Below, piece after piece: positions 1 to 8,895 of a stretch of 64,000 bases of DNA. The stretch comes from Psychrobacillus sp048572895. Lineage in GTDB: Bacteria; Bacillota; Bacilli; Bacillales_A; Planococcaceae. The translations under genes were made by a program, and so were the position numbers. Under the pieces are notes generated by a model, which was not told the DNA's origin, made no database searches, and worked only from the letters and a program-made list of their open reading frames with translations. Each line of letters starts with the position of its first letter. Positions within the stretch are counted from its first letter, which is position 1. The DNA is taken from NCBI RefSeq assembly GCF_048572895.1, contig NZ_CP183878.1, positions 1,302,001 through 1,366,000 on the forward strand. Direction: 5' to 3'.

Positions 1-180
1 GTGATACATGAATATCCTCTCTGAGAAGAAGAGCTGAAGATTTTAGTAAGCTTATCCGGGTGTCTACCGTTAAAAAGAACACGTATTATTTGTACGTTGC
101 TAAGTGCTATTGGATCGGCTCAATAGAATTAGGGTGGTATCGCGGTTAACCCCGTCCCTTTACTAGGGACGGGGTTTTTT
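1..180 (+). promoter_or_regulatory. T-box leader of ileS, 3' part, with its terminator
   Basis: The conserved T-box core AGGGTGGTATCGCGG lies at 131-145 and is followed directly by a GC-rich hairpin (CCCCGTCCC, loop, GGGACGGGG, about 150-175) and a run of T. This is the antiterminator/terminator switch of a tRNA-responsive leader. By family knowledge, uncharged tRNA-Ile would bind the leader and allow read-through into the synthetase gene. Stem I with the specifier codon is only partly inside the window, so the amino acid is inferred from the downstream gene. Confidence 0.9.
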
Positions 181-217
181 GTATGCCTTTTATACAAAAT
201 GTATAGGGGGAAAAGTT

Positions 218-3200
218 ATGAGTATACATGAAGTAAAAGAAAGTAAAGTACAACGTGAACAAAGAATTCGAGACTATTGGACAGACAATAAAACCTTTGT
301 AAATTCTGTACAAAATCGGGAGGAGGATACCCCATTTGTCTTTTATGAAGGTCCACCAACAGCAAATGGACTTCCACATGTCGGTCATGCACTCGGAAGA
401 ACGATTAAAGATGTTGTAGCTCGCTATAAAACTATGCAGGGATACAAGGTAGAGCGAAAAGCAGGATGGGACACTCATGGTTTACCAGTTGAACTCGGGG
501 TGGAGAAACAGCTAGGAATCTCAGGTAAACAAGACATCGAAAATTATGGTATTGAAGATTTCATTAAAAAATGTAAGAAAAGTGTATTCACATATGAAAA
601 AATTTGGCGTTCCTTTACGGAGGAACTAGGTTATTGGGTAGACATGGATAATCCATATATAACATTAAGTAACGACTACATTGAAAGTGTATGGAATATT
701 TTGGGGAAAGTACATCAGGATAAATTGCTTTACAAAGGACATCGTGTGTCACCCTACTGTCCTAGCTGTCAAACATCTTTGAGTTCGCACGAAGTAGCAC
801 AAGGCTATAAAGATGTGAAGGACCTATCCGCTACTGTAAAATTTAAACTTGCTAATGTTAATGAGTTTTTTCTAGGATGGACTACTACTCCTTGGACGTT
901 ACCAGCAAACGTAGCGCTAGCTATGAATCCAACTCTAGTTTATGTCCGTGCCAAGGTAGAAGATGAAATTTATATTGTAGCAAAATCATTAGTTCCTAGT
1001 GTATTAGGAGAAAAAGCTATCATCCTAAGTGAACATTCAGGCGACGAATTTGAAGGAGTCCCTTACCTCCCACCTTTTCATTATGTAGACTTAGCAAAAG
1101 GGCATATGGTCGTTTTAGCGGATTTTGTAACAGAGACGAGTGGTACTGGAATTGTTCATATTGCCCCAGCATATGGCGAGGATGACTATCGAACAGTACA
1201 ACAAAATGGCCTTTCCTTTGTAAATGTTGTGGATCAACGAGGTTGTTATACAGAGGAAGTCACGGATTTATCAGGTAAATTTGTGAAAGATTGTGACGTT
1301 GAAATCATTAAGCTTTTATCGAATAAGGACTTATTATTTCATAAAGAGAAATATGAACATAGCTATCCTCATTGTTGGCGCTGTGATTCTCCACTTCTTT
1401 ATTATGCAACGGACAGTTGGTTCATCAAGATGTCAGCGTTAAAGGAGCAGCTAGTTGACAATAATGAATCGGTTACTTGGTATCCTGATCATATTAAAAA
1501 AGGCCGTTTCGGTAATTTCTTAGAAAATGTAGTGGATTGGAATATAAGCCGTAATCGTTACTGGGGAACTCCTTTAAACGTGTGGATTTGCTCCAATTGT
1601 GGGTATGAAGAAGCACCGACTAGTATTGAATCTCTAGCCAAAATTGCATCTCAGCCATTGCCGGAAAATTTAGAGTTGCATAAGCCTTATATAGATGCAA
1701 TTGTTTGTACTTGTCCAGAGTGTAGTGGGGAGATGTTACGAACGCCTGAAGTAATCGATGTATGGTTCGATAGCGGATCGATGCCTTTTGCGCAGCACCA
1801 TTATCCATTTAGCGATAATAAACAGTTTAACGATCAATTCCCTGCGGATGTCGTGATAGAAGGAATTGACCAAACTCGAGGTTTCTTCTATAGCTTACTA
1901 GCCGTTTCAACACTTTTTACAGGAAAAACACCTTATAAAAATGTATTGTCGCTGGGTCATGTATTGGATGAGCAAGGTCAAAAAATGTCAAAAAGTAAAG
2001 GTAATGCATTAGATCCCCTTGATCTAATGCATACGTATGGTGCTGATGCATTGCGCTGGTCATTATTGGTCGATAGTTCTCCGTGGAATCCAAAACGTTT
2101 TTCCACAAAAATTGTACAAGAAGCAAGTTCAAAGCTACTTGATACGCTTGATAATGTATATAAATTTTATTCACTATATGCAAATATTGATCAATTTTCC
2201 TTTAAGGCAACAAAACCAGGTAACCCAACAAAAATGGACCGTTGGATTCTTTCGCGGTTGAATAGTACGATTCAAAAGGTAACCGTATTTATGGATGATT
2301 ATCAGTTTACCCAAGCTACTCGTGAAATCGCTGAATTTGTAGAGGAAGTCAGTAATTGGTATGTTCGTAGATCAAGACAACGGTTTTGGGCGACAGGTTT
2401 TACTGAGGATAAGCGCGCAGCTTTAAATACGTTATACAACGTGCTAAGCAATGTTAGTAAATTAGTTGCACCGTTCACTCCATATATCGCAGAGGATATT
2501 CATCTAAAACTACACAATAATAGCGTTCATCTTCAGGACTATCCAAAACATCATAGTAGTTTAATCGATGGAAAATTAGAAGATGATATGAATGCTGTAT
2601 TGAAGATTGTTGAGTTAGGTAGAAGTATCCGTAATTCAAATAACTTGAAAGTGAAACAGCCACTAGCCGAAATGGTCATTTGTACAAATCTATCCAACGA
2701 AAGCTTGAAGGACTTTGGCTCCATTATTCAAGACGAATTAAACATCAAAGTATTAACTTGGGTAACAGATTTAGATGAATTAGAAGAAATTTCTTTTAAG
2801 TTAAATTTCAAAGTAGCGGGTGCTGTATTTGGTAAAAATGTGAATAATGTCAAAAAGTATGTGGAGAATTTAACAGTTACCCAAAAACAATTATTGTTAT
2901 CAGAAGGTAGTATACCAGTAGTTATTTCAAATGATTCCCATGAATTATTAAAGGAATATGTAATTACAGAAACCCATGTAAAAGAAGGCTATGCATTTGT
3001 AGAAGATGGTATCTTTAAGGTCCTGATAGATACGAGGTTAACTTCTGAGTTATTAGAAGAAGGGCTGATTCGTGATTTTATCCGAATCATTCAGGACGCT
3101 CGGAAAAAGTATAATTATCCAATTGAAAAGTATATTAATCTTTCAGTATGGAGTGGCGAAGATACTAAATCATTAATTCAACGTTTTGATTCCTTAATTC

Positions 3201-3313
3201 TGTCAAATGTCTTAGTACGTAATATACAATTTGTTCCGGGTCTTGACTCTGACTCCACAATAACTGTTATGTTGAATAACCAAGAAGTATCCCTTAGCAT
3301 GCAGTTAGAATAA
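218..3313 (+). CDS. ileS: Isoleucyl-tRNA synthetase, eukaryote-like (type 2) form
   Basis: Class I synthetase of 1031 residues that charges tRNA-Ile. The HIGH motif appears as HVGH near residue 54 and the KMSKS loop as KMSKSKGN near residue 589. The block GWDTHGLPVELGVEKQLGIS and the following ENYGIEDF region match the IleS2 class shared with eukaryotes and MupA, not the common bacterial IleS1 (which reads GLPIE). Two CxxC pairs in the middle suggest a bound zinc. An in-frame ATG at 182 sits inside the terminator run; ATG 218 is preferred because GGGGG lies 8 bases upstream. It is controlled by the T-box leader just before it. IleS2 enzymes are known to be insensitive to mupirocin; that property is inferred here. 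Confidence 0.93.
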   Translation: MSIHEVKESKVQREQRIRDYWTDNKTFVNSVQNREEDTPFVFYEGPPTANGLPHVGHALGRTIKDVVARYKTMQGYKVERKAGWDTHGLPVELGVEKQLGISGKQDIENYGIEDFIKKCKKSVFTYEKIWRSFTEELGYWVDMDNPYITLSNDYIESVWNILGKVHQDKLLYKGHRVSPYCPSCQTSLSSHEVAQGYKDVKDLSATVKFKLANVNEFFLGWTTTPWTLPANVALAMNPTLVYVRAKVEDEIYIVAKSLVPSVLGEKAIILSEHSGDEFEGVPYLPPFHYVDLAKGHMVVLADFVTETSGTGIVHIAPAYGEDDYRTVQQNGLSFVNVVDQRGCYTEEVTDLSGKFVKDCDVEIIKLLSNKDLLFHKEKYEHSYPHCWRCDSPLLYYATDSWFIKMSALKEQLVDNNESVTWYPDHIKKGRFGNFLENVVDWNISRNRYWGTPLNVWICSNCGYEEAPTSIESLAKIASQPLPENLELHKPYIDAIVCTCPECSGEMLRTPEVIDVWFDSGSMPFAQHHYPFSDNKQFNDQFPADVVIEGIDQTRGFFYSLLAVSTLFTGKTPYKNVLSLGHVLDEQGQKMSKSKGNALDPLDLMHTYGADALRWSLLVDSSPWNPKRFSTKIVQEASSKLLDTLDNVYKFYSLYANIDQFSFKATKPGNPTKMDRWILSRLNSTIQKVTVFMDDYQFTQATREIAEFVEEVSNWYVRRSRQRFWATGFTEDKRAALNTLYNVLSNVSKLVAPFTPYIAEDIHLKLHNNSVHLQDYPKHHSSLIDGKLEDDMNAVLKIVELGRSIRNSNNLKVKQPLAEMVICTNLSNESLKDFGSIIQDELNIKVLTWVTDLDELEEISFKLNFKVAGAVFGKNVNNVKKYVENLTVTQKQLLLSEGSIPVVISNDSHELLKEYVITETHVKEGYAFVEDGIFKVLIDTRLTSELLEEGLIRDFIRIIQDARKKYNYPIEKYINLSVWSGEDTKSLIQRFDSLILSNVLVRNIQFVPGLDSDSTITVMLNNQEVSLSMQLE

Positions 3314-3325
3314 TTGCTAAAAAGT

Positions 3326-3358
3326 ATTCAACATTTTATATTGTTGAATGCTATTTTA
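3326..3358 (+). terminator. Probable intrinsic terminator after ileS
   Basis: An 8-bp stem (ATTCAACA / TGTTGAAT) with an 8-base loop and a following T-containing stretch starts 13 bases after the ileS stop codon. The stem is AT-rich, so it may be weak. Confidence 0.5.
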
Positions 3359-3375
3359 AAAGATAATAAGTTATA

Positions 3376-4104
3376 TGAACACTGGGGTTTTTGGTGCTTT
3401 TAAAAATGAATAATCCTATGATTTCCGTTTTAGGTGGAGAAAAAGGAACGATGGCTAAGAACGTCACTTCTTGTGGCAACGCCTTCGTGACCAACATCCT
3501 GTTGGCCTCAGCGGGGTGAGCGATAAGCTATCACCGTCGCTAACGCGTCGGTGTGATAGCTCATCTGTCTCCCTCATCCCGCTGAAGTCGCCACCTTTCA
3601 CTGCAATCAATAAATGTGTAGTACTCCACTAGAAAATTCAGCATAGCCTATCGCTTAGATGATAAGATTGGTCAAATTATTTGTAATCGCTTTTGAATTA
3701 GAAATTTAATTTTCCAATGATAGAGTAAGAAAGCAGATTTTTTTTATACTAGTGGGAGTAGTGGAAGTAGAGAAAAATAGTAAGTATGTATCGAATAAAG
3801 AAGTGAAATGGCGAACGAAATTGTATCTTCGTGAGCTTGCTCATTGAATTGGAAAGTATCTTTTCTCTAGTTATCCAAAAAAGCACTAACCTGTTCCTAA
3901 AAGTTGTAGGAGGGTGACGGACAGTCAACCGCCATAAGATTACCGGAAAAAGTGAGTCTTGGTTGTGACAATTGTCACAACCAACCAGCATCCCTAAAAA
4001 TTCAAACGGTAATAATATAGCAAACGTCTGTTCAAAGCCCTTCAAAAACGATAAAAACAGGTTTTGACCTTAAAGGACCGGGTGTATTTTTGCCTGGTTT
4101 TTCT
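3376..4104 (+). repeat. Composite repeat, copy A (left module plus structured RNA half)
   Basis: This gene-free stretch matches 13976-14378 and 25314-26161 in the same orientation. It begins TGAACACTGG and shares ATTTCCGTTT at 3421. A left module (about 3437-3727) carries GTGGCAACGCC, a TGTTGGCCTC block and an internal AGCTATCAC/GTGATAGCT hairpin. Modules resembling this left part are, from memory, common between genes in Bacillales. The right half (3880-4104) holds the nested stems annotated separately. No convincing reading frame is present. Confidence 0.85.
3880..4104 (+). ncRNA. Candidate structured RNA, copy A, with terminator
   Basis: Nested pairings: P1 AACCTGTT (3888) with AACAGGTT (4056); P2 GGACAG (3919) with CTGTTC (4028); P3 ATTACCG (3939) with CGGTAAT (4007); and an apical palindrome TTGGTTGTGAC at 3959-3984. 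It is followed by a 7-bp hairpin (CCGGGTG / TGCCTGG, 4078-4098) and a T-run, which looks like an intrinsic terminator. All elements recur in the other copies. The base of the apical stem is partly mismatched in this copy. I do not recognise the family. Confidence 0.5.
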
Positions 4105-4366
4105 TATATGAGGAGCATTATAAAGTCCGGCTATTATCGTAAAAAGGAGAGAATTGATTATTTTCAATTAGTGAAACCTTATTTCATAAAAAACGTATTT
4201 ACATTATCATCTTTATAATCAGAGTATTATGTAATTTCGGTTGGATAATAAGTCAACTTTAAAAGAATGTCAAAAGTGATTATAAAGAAGAGGACGATGC
4301 TGCTGGAAATGCACTTCCATAGAAACTATACAAAGGAAAAGAATAAATTGAAGGGAGGTAATACAT
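4105..4366. other. Gene-free spacer before the P-loop kinase
   Basis: AT-rich sequence with no supported gene. It probably contains the promoter of the kinase gene; the only clear element is the AGGGAGG ribosome binding site at 4353-4359. Confidence 0.4.
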
Positions 4367-4891
4367 ATGTTTTTTGTTCAAATGTCTGGGTTCCCAGGGT
4401 CTGGTAAGTCCACACTTGCTCGACAGGTTCTTCAAAAAACTGGAGCAGTTATCATTGATCATGATATTGTAAAATCAGCTTTATTACATTCCATTGAGGA
4501 AGTTGCAATTGATTCAAATCTTGCTGGTAAGATTTCATATAATATTGATTGGTCTTTAATTGAATTTCACTTATCACAAGGACAAGATGTAATATTTGAT
4601 AGTCCATGCTTATATCAAGAAATGATAGACAAAGGAACATATTTATCTAAAAGATATAATGTGAAATATAAATATATTGAGTGCTACCTTAGCGATATTT
4701 ATGAAATTAATTCTAGGTTAAAAAATCGTGAAAGAATGATAAGCCAAATAAAAGAAATAAAGTCTGAAGTTGCTTTCAAATCCACAATTGAAAATAGTAA
4801 AAAGCCATTTGGATATAAGTACATGACTGTAGATACAGGACAACCGTTAGAAAGTTACATCCAGGATGTAATGAATTATATATACGAATAG
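4367..4891 (+). CDS. AAA/zeta-type P-loop kinase, small
   Basis: A 174-residue soluble protein with a Walker A motif at residues 7-15 (GFPGSGKST) and an acidic IIDHDIVKSAL segment typical of nucleotide, sugar or polynucleotide kinases of the AAA_33 group. The start follows GGGAGG with good spacing. It stands alone between a composite repeat and a bidirectional terminator, so its substrate cannot be inferred from neighbours. It is intact in frame. Alternatives include an antibiotic-phosphotransferase-like or zeta-toxin-like enzyme without an antitoxin partner. Confidence 0.75.
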   Translation: MFFVQMSGFPGSGKSTLARQVLQKTGAVIIDHDIVKSALLHSIEEVAIDSNLAGKISYNIDWSLIEFHLSQGQDVIFDSPCLYQEMIDKGTYLSKRYNVKYKYIECYLSDIYEINSRLKNRERMISQIKEIKSEVAFKSTIENSKKPFGYKYMTVDTGQPLESYIQDVMNYIYE

Positions 4892-4943
4892 AGAGATAAA
4901 CTTTGTTTAACCACCTAAATAGTAACTCATCTACTATTAGAAT

Positions 4944-4979
4944 ATAAGTGCAAACCACTCCAATGGTTTGCACTTCTTA
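4944..4979. terminator. Bidirectional intrinsic terminator
   Basis: A perfect 12-bp stem (AAGTGCAAACCA / TGGTTTGCACTT) with a 6-base loop lies between the kinase gene and a converging gene remnant. Confidence 0.7.
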
Positions 4980-4983
4980 GGTT

Positions 4984-5262
4984 AAAAATCATCTGCATTC
5001 AGTAGGATAAATTCTTTTACAAATGCTACCACTTCATCTATTGGTTGGCCAAGATCATAGCCTATATGATAAATATTTCCTTTGTAATAAGTGTATAATT
5101 CATTAGCAGAAGTTACGTTTACAGAAATGAGATCAGTCACTTCGTCATAATCATAATACCGATAAGCAAGTGCAGAGGGGGATGTGCGAATTTGATGTAT
5201 TAGATAGACCGATTCAGTTAGAAATTCCCTTCCCTTTGAACAGAATTGCCAACCGCATCCTT
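4984..5262 (-). pseudogene. C-terminal remnant of an unrecognised gene
   Basis: The minus strand stays open for about 90 codons and ends in a TAA at 4984-4986. It encodes a residue mix typical of a real protein (IHQIRTSPSALAYRYYDYDE and DLGQPIDEVVAFVKEF are visible). A stop precedes it around 5262 and there is no start codon or ribosome binding site, so this looks like the tail of a decayed gene. It uses the shared terminator at 4944. Family not recognised. Confidence 0.45.
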
Positions 5263-5560
5263 AATAAGTCCACCCTTGATAGGTCCACAATTATTGCAGT
5301 ATACCCCCATTAAATAGTGACTAACCTAAGTAAAAGCAGGGAGGAAAGGGTCTGGTACCAGATATTAAAACAATTATTGGTAGCGGCTGATGTGATTAGA
5401 GTTCAGATCTCTCGCTTTTTCTTTATCGTCAGCTATGATGGCTTCTTTCGTTGTATAAAATATTTGCCAATAAGAAGCATCCAATAGCATTAGATGGTTC
5501 TATCTTACTTTTTTTGGATTACACTAAATAATAGTAATGGTGAATGGAGATGAAGTAGAT
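5263..5560. other. Spacer before the M48 peptidase
   Basis: No supported gene. Short open stretches on both strands look like worn-out sequence. The promoter of the peptidase gene presumably lies near its right edge. Confidence 0.4.
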
Positions 5561-6826
5561 TTGGCAAAAAAATACGGAATTACCGCTCTTTTGTTATTTG
5601 GGGTATATGCATTAGTGATGTATATATATATTTTTCATAGTAATAGCGGGGGGATACCTGAATCTTTGAAAGGAACGGTTGCAGATCCACAGTCTTTTAT
5701 GTCGGAGCAAGAATTGTACCTAAGTGTGGAATATTCAAAAATAAAGAATTTCCTCTTTTTTGTAGCAACACCATTCGAGTGGCTTGTCTATTTATTTGTA
5801 CTAATTACTGGGCTTTCTCTAGCGTTTGAAAAATGGATTCCTTTCCAAAACAAATGGGCAATAGTGCAAAATGCGGTATATTTATTTTTGCTCTCGCTTT
5901 TTATATTTATCGTATTTTTTCCTTTAGACTACTACAGATATACGTTAGGAAAGAGCTATGGAATTAGCACTCAGGTGTTCGCTTCCTGGATGCGGGATAA
6001 TATAATTGGATTTTGGGTGGACTTTGGAACGACTGTAGTAATTGTGACAGTTCTTTATTGGCTTATTAAGAAAAGTCCTAAAAAATGGTGGCTATATGCT
6101 TGGCTATTAATGGTTCCATATTCCATCTTTCTTATGTTCATCCAGCCAGTAGTAATTGACCCATTGTATAATGATTTTTATCCGCTTACGAATAAAGAAC
6201 TAGAGATGAAAATACTCACGTTGGCTGAGCAAGCTAATATACCGACCGAGCATGTGTATGAAGTGAATATGGCGGAAAAGACAAATGCACTAAATGCATA
6301 TGTTACAGGTATTGGCAGTAATTCAAGGATTGTTTTATGGGATACGACATTAAATCGCTTATCAGAAAGCGAAATTCTCTTCATTATGGCACATGAAATG
6401 GGACACTATGTGGAGAAGCATATATACTTCGGGATTGCTGGTTATATTTTAAGTTCACTATTAGGCCTTTGGTTAACAGCGAAAATAATGCCTTGGATCA
6501 TCTCAAGATTTGGGCGTAATTTAAAAATAAGGCGGATAAATGCTATACATTCGTTACCATTGTTTCTACTAATTACATCCTTTCTATTATTCGCTTCCAG
6601 TCCACTTTCAAATTATATTTCTAGATATCAAGAAACAAGAGCTGATCAATATGCGATAGAGTTAGTCGCTGACCCGAGTGCTGCTGTGAGAGCTTTTCAA
6701 GAACTTACAAAAGCGGGGTTAAACGAGGTGAATCCACCACTCCTCGTAAAATGGTTTCGATATACACATCCGACTATGCTAGAAAGAATTAATAAGGTAG
6801 CCGGAGAAACAAGAACAAAAGAATGA
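5561..6826 (+). CDS. M48 family membrane zinc metallopeptidase (Ste24-like)
   Basis: An integral membrane protease of about 421 residues. It has several N-terminal membrane spans, the zinc motif HEMGH near residue 278 and a third ligand in QETRADQYAIEL further on, with two more spans between them. That order fits the Ste24/CAAX-protease-like branch of M48. The likely start is TTG 5561, because GGAG sits 11 bases upstream; an in-frame ATG at 5537 has no ribosome binding site. Role: probably membrane protein quality control or peptide processing; bacteria lack the prenyl substrate, so the exact substrate is unknown. Confidence 0.85.
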   Translation: MAKKYGITALLLFGVYALVMYIYIFHSNSGGIPESLKGTVADPQSFMSEQELYLSVEYSKIKNFLFFVATPFEWLVYLFVLITGLSLAFEKWIPFQNKWAIVQNAVYLFLLSLFIFIVFFPLDYYRYTLGKSYGISTQVFASWMRDNIIGFWVDFGTTVVIVTVLYWLIKKSPKKWWLYAWLLMVPYSIFLMFIQPVVIDPLYNDFYPLTNKELEMKILTLAEQANIPTEHVYEVNMAEKTNALNAYVTGIGSNSRIVLWDTTLNRLSESEILFIMAHEMGHYVEKHIYFGIAGYILSSLLGLWLTAKIMPWIISRFGRNLKIRRINAIHSLPLFLLITSFLLFASSPLSNYISRYQETRADQYAIELVADPSAAVRAFQELTKAGLNEVNPPLLVKWFRYTHPTMLERINKVAGETRTKE

Positions 6827-6993
6827 GCCGATACTATTTTAGAAAAATGCAAGTGTCTTTAAGATCGAAACGTGTATCTAGCGTTTTCATAGTGCTTTGG
6901 ACTGACCTATCCTATACTATAACCTTTTTTAGAAAGATGTTGATCAACAAAACCATGTAAAAAATATAGATAGAAAAGATAACTAAATGCTTG

Positions 6994-7030
6994 TAAGAAA
7001 AAAGAGAGTCAGATGAATGACTCTCTTTCA
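6994..7030 (-). terminator. Terminator of the ABC exporter operon
   Basis: A 10-bp stem (AAGAGAGTCA / TGACTCTCTT) is flanked on its left by an A-run, which reads as a U-run on the minus strand directly after the ABC genes. Confidence 0.75.
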
Positions 7031-7035
7031 TATGT

Positions 7036-8895
7036 TTATATCGCTTTTTTTGTTGAGAATTGGCTATTATAAAGATCCGCATAGAAGCCATTTTTTTCGA
7101 TAAGTTCTGTGTGGGTTCCTTGTTCGATTACTTTTCCTTGGTTCATTACTAATATCAAATCGGCATCTCTAATGGTAGAAAGGCGATGGGCGATAACGAA
7201 GCTAGTTCGATCTTTCATTAAACGGTTCATCGCTTGTTGAATAAGCAATTCTGTACGAGTATCCACACTAGAAGTCGCTTCATCTAAAATCATAATTGGT
7301 GGATTTGCAAGAACAGCACGAGCGATTGTTAACAATTGTTTTTGACCTTGCGAAATATTGGATGCTTCTTCATTTAAAATTGTATCGTAGCCATCGGGTA
7401 AAGTACGGATGAAATGATCGGCACGGGCTGTTTTTGCAGCTGCAAATATTTCTTCGTCTGTTGCGCCGTCTTTCCCAAAAGCAATATTGTCTTTAATCGT
7501 GCCATTAAAGAGCCAAGTATCTTGAAGAACCATTCCAAATGTTGTGCGCAAATCTGAGCGTGACATCATTCGAGAGTCATGGCCATCTATTGTTATTTTT
7601 CCGTTATTTAACTCATAAAACCTCATTAATAAATTGATCATTGTTGTTTTCCCAGCGCCAGTTGGACCTACTATCGCAACCGTTTGACCTGGAAGCACAT
7701 TAATATTCATATTTTCTATTAATAATTCTTCTCCATAACCAAAGTCTACTTGTTCAAACGTTACAGCACCTTCAGCCCTAGACAGCGTTTCGGTAGTTAC
7801 TTCTTTTTCTTCCTCTTCTTCATCTAGTAATTCAAAGACACGTTCAGCCGCGGCCACGGTCGATTGAACGATGTTTGCAATATTAGCTGTTTGCATTACG
7901 GGTTGTGTAAATTGCTTAGAATATGTGATAAAAGCCTGTATATCACCAATTGAGATGGCACGTTGTGTAACTAATATTCCCCCGACAACACTTATCACGA
8001 CATAGCTTAAATTTCCGATTAAAGACATCATCGGCATGATCATCCCGGAGATAAATTGAGCCTTACGACCGGCATCATACAATTGCTCATTCACTTCGTC
8101 GAACTCGGCAATTGCTTTTTTCTCATGACCAAATACTTTTACGACTTGGTGTCCTGTATACATTTCTTCTATATGACCATTCAACTGTCCCAATGTCCGT
8201 TGTTGATCGGCAAAATGCTTTTGCGATCTCTTCAAAATCGGTTGAATCACAAACATCGATAACGGTAGGCTGATGACAGTGATTAAAGTTAGTATTGGAC
8301 TAATTGTAAGCATCATTACGATGATACCGACTATTGTAACAATGGAAGTAATAAACTGTGTCAAACTTTGTTGAAGTGTACTTCCGATTGTATCGATATC
8401 ATTCGTTACACGGCTTAGTGTCTCGCCATTTGGCCTCCCGTCATAGTATTTAAGTGGAAGTTTTTCAAGTTTGTTATTTACATCTTCGCGTAAATCATAT
8501 ACTGTTTTTTGTGCAACGCTCGACATAATATATTGCTGAATATAGGTGAACAGACTGCTTATGACATACAGACCCGCTAGAAGTAATAGAAGTTTACCAA
8601 TTGCATCAAAATCGATTCCTGCTCCGGGTACTCCTGAAAGTTTTCCATATGCACCTTCAAATAATGCTGTAATTGCGTTCCCCATAATTTTAGGGCCGAC
8701 AATCGCAAATACAGTACTTAAAATAGCAGCGATAAACACTGAAACTAGTTGATTGCGACGAGGTTTTAAGTAAGTCAGAAGACGTCGTAATGTACCTTTA
8801 AAATTCTTTGCCTTCTGCCCACCCATCATCATGTTTCCTCCGCCAGGTCCCATTGGACTTCCGCCTTGAGATTGCGATTTTTTTTGCTTGCTCAT
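7036..8895 (-). CDS. ABC exporter half-transporter, catalytic NBD subunit
   Basis: A 619-residue type IV ABC exporter half: a Gly/Met/Gln-rich N-terminal tail, six membrane helices and a C-terminal ATPase domain. Walker A is GPTGAGKTT, the signature is ISQGQKQ and Walker B is MILDEATSSVD with the catalytic glutamate. Its ATG overlaps the stop of the upstream subunit (ATGA), and GAGGAGG precedes it, so the two are translationally coupled and should form a heterodimer. Family members pump out drugs, lipids or peptides; the substrate is not evident. Confidence 0.88.
   Translation of the reverse strand: MSKQKKSQSQGGSPMGPGGGNMMMGGQKAKNFKGTLRRLLTYLKPRRNQLVSVFIAAILSTVFAIVGPKIMGNAITALFEGAYGKLSGVPGAGIDFDAIGKLLLLLAGLYVISSLFTYIQQYIMSSVAQKTVYDLREDVNNKLEKLPLKYYDGRPNGETLSRVTNDIDTIGSTLQQSLTQFITSIVTIVGIIVMMLTISPILTLITVISLPLSMFVIQPILKRSQKHFADQQRTLGQLNGHIEEMYTGHQVVKVFGHEKKAIAEFDEVNEQLYDAGRKAQFISGMIMPMMSLIGNLSYVVISVVGGILVTQRAISIGDIQAFITYSKQFTQPVMQTANIANIVQSTVAAAERVFELLDEEEEEKEVTTETLSRAEGAVTFEQVDFGYGEELLIENMNINVLPGQTVAIVGPTGAGKTTMINLLMRFYELNNGKITIDGHDSRMMSRSDLRTTFGMVLQDTWLFNGTIKDNIAFGKDGATDEEIFAAAKTARADHFIRTLPDGYDTILNEEASNISQGQKQLLTIARAVLANPPIMILDEATSSVDTRTELLIQQAMNRLMKDRTSFVIAHRLSTIRDADLILVMNQGKVIEQGTHTELIEKNGFYADLYNSQFSTKKAI

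Noticed and set aside
3749..4045. 98-codon minus-strand open frame in copy A, and the similar 67-codon frame in copy B
   Set aside because: They run antisense to the structured RNA, differ in length, lack a ribosome binding site and are not kept in copy C.
3376..4104. Group I or group II intron as an explanation of the three-copy repeat
   Set aside because: No group II domain V (AGC/GTT bulged stem) and no group I P/Q/R/S core was found, no intron ORF is present, and the copies sit between genes without interrupting one.
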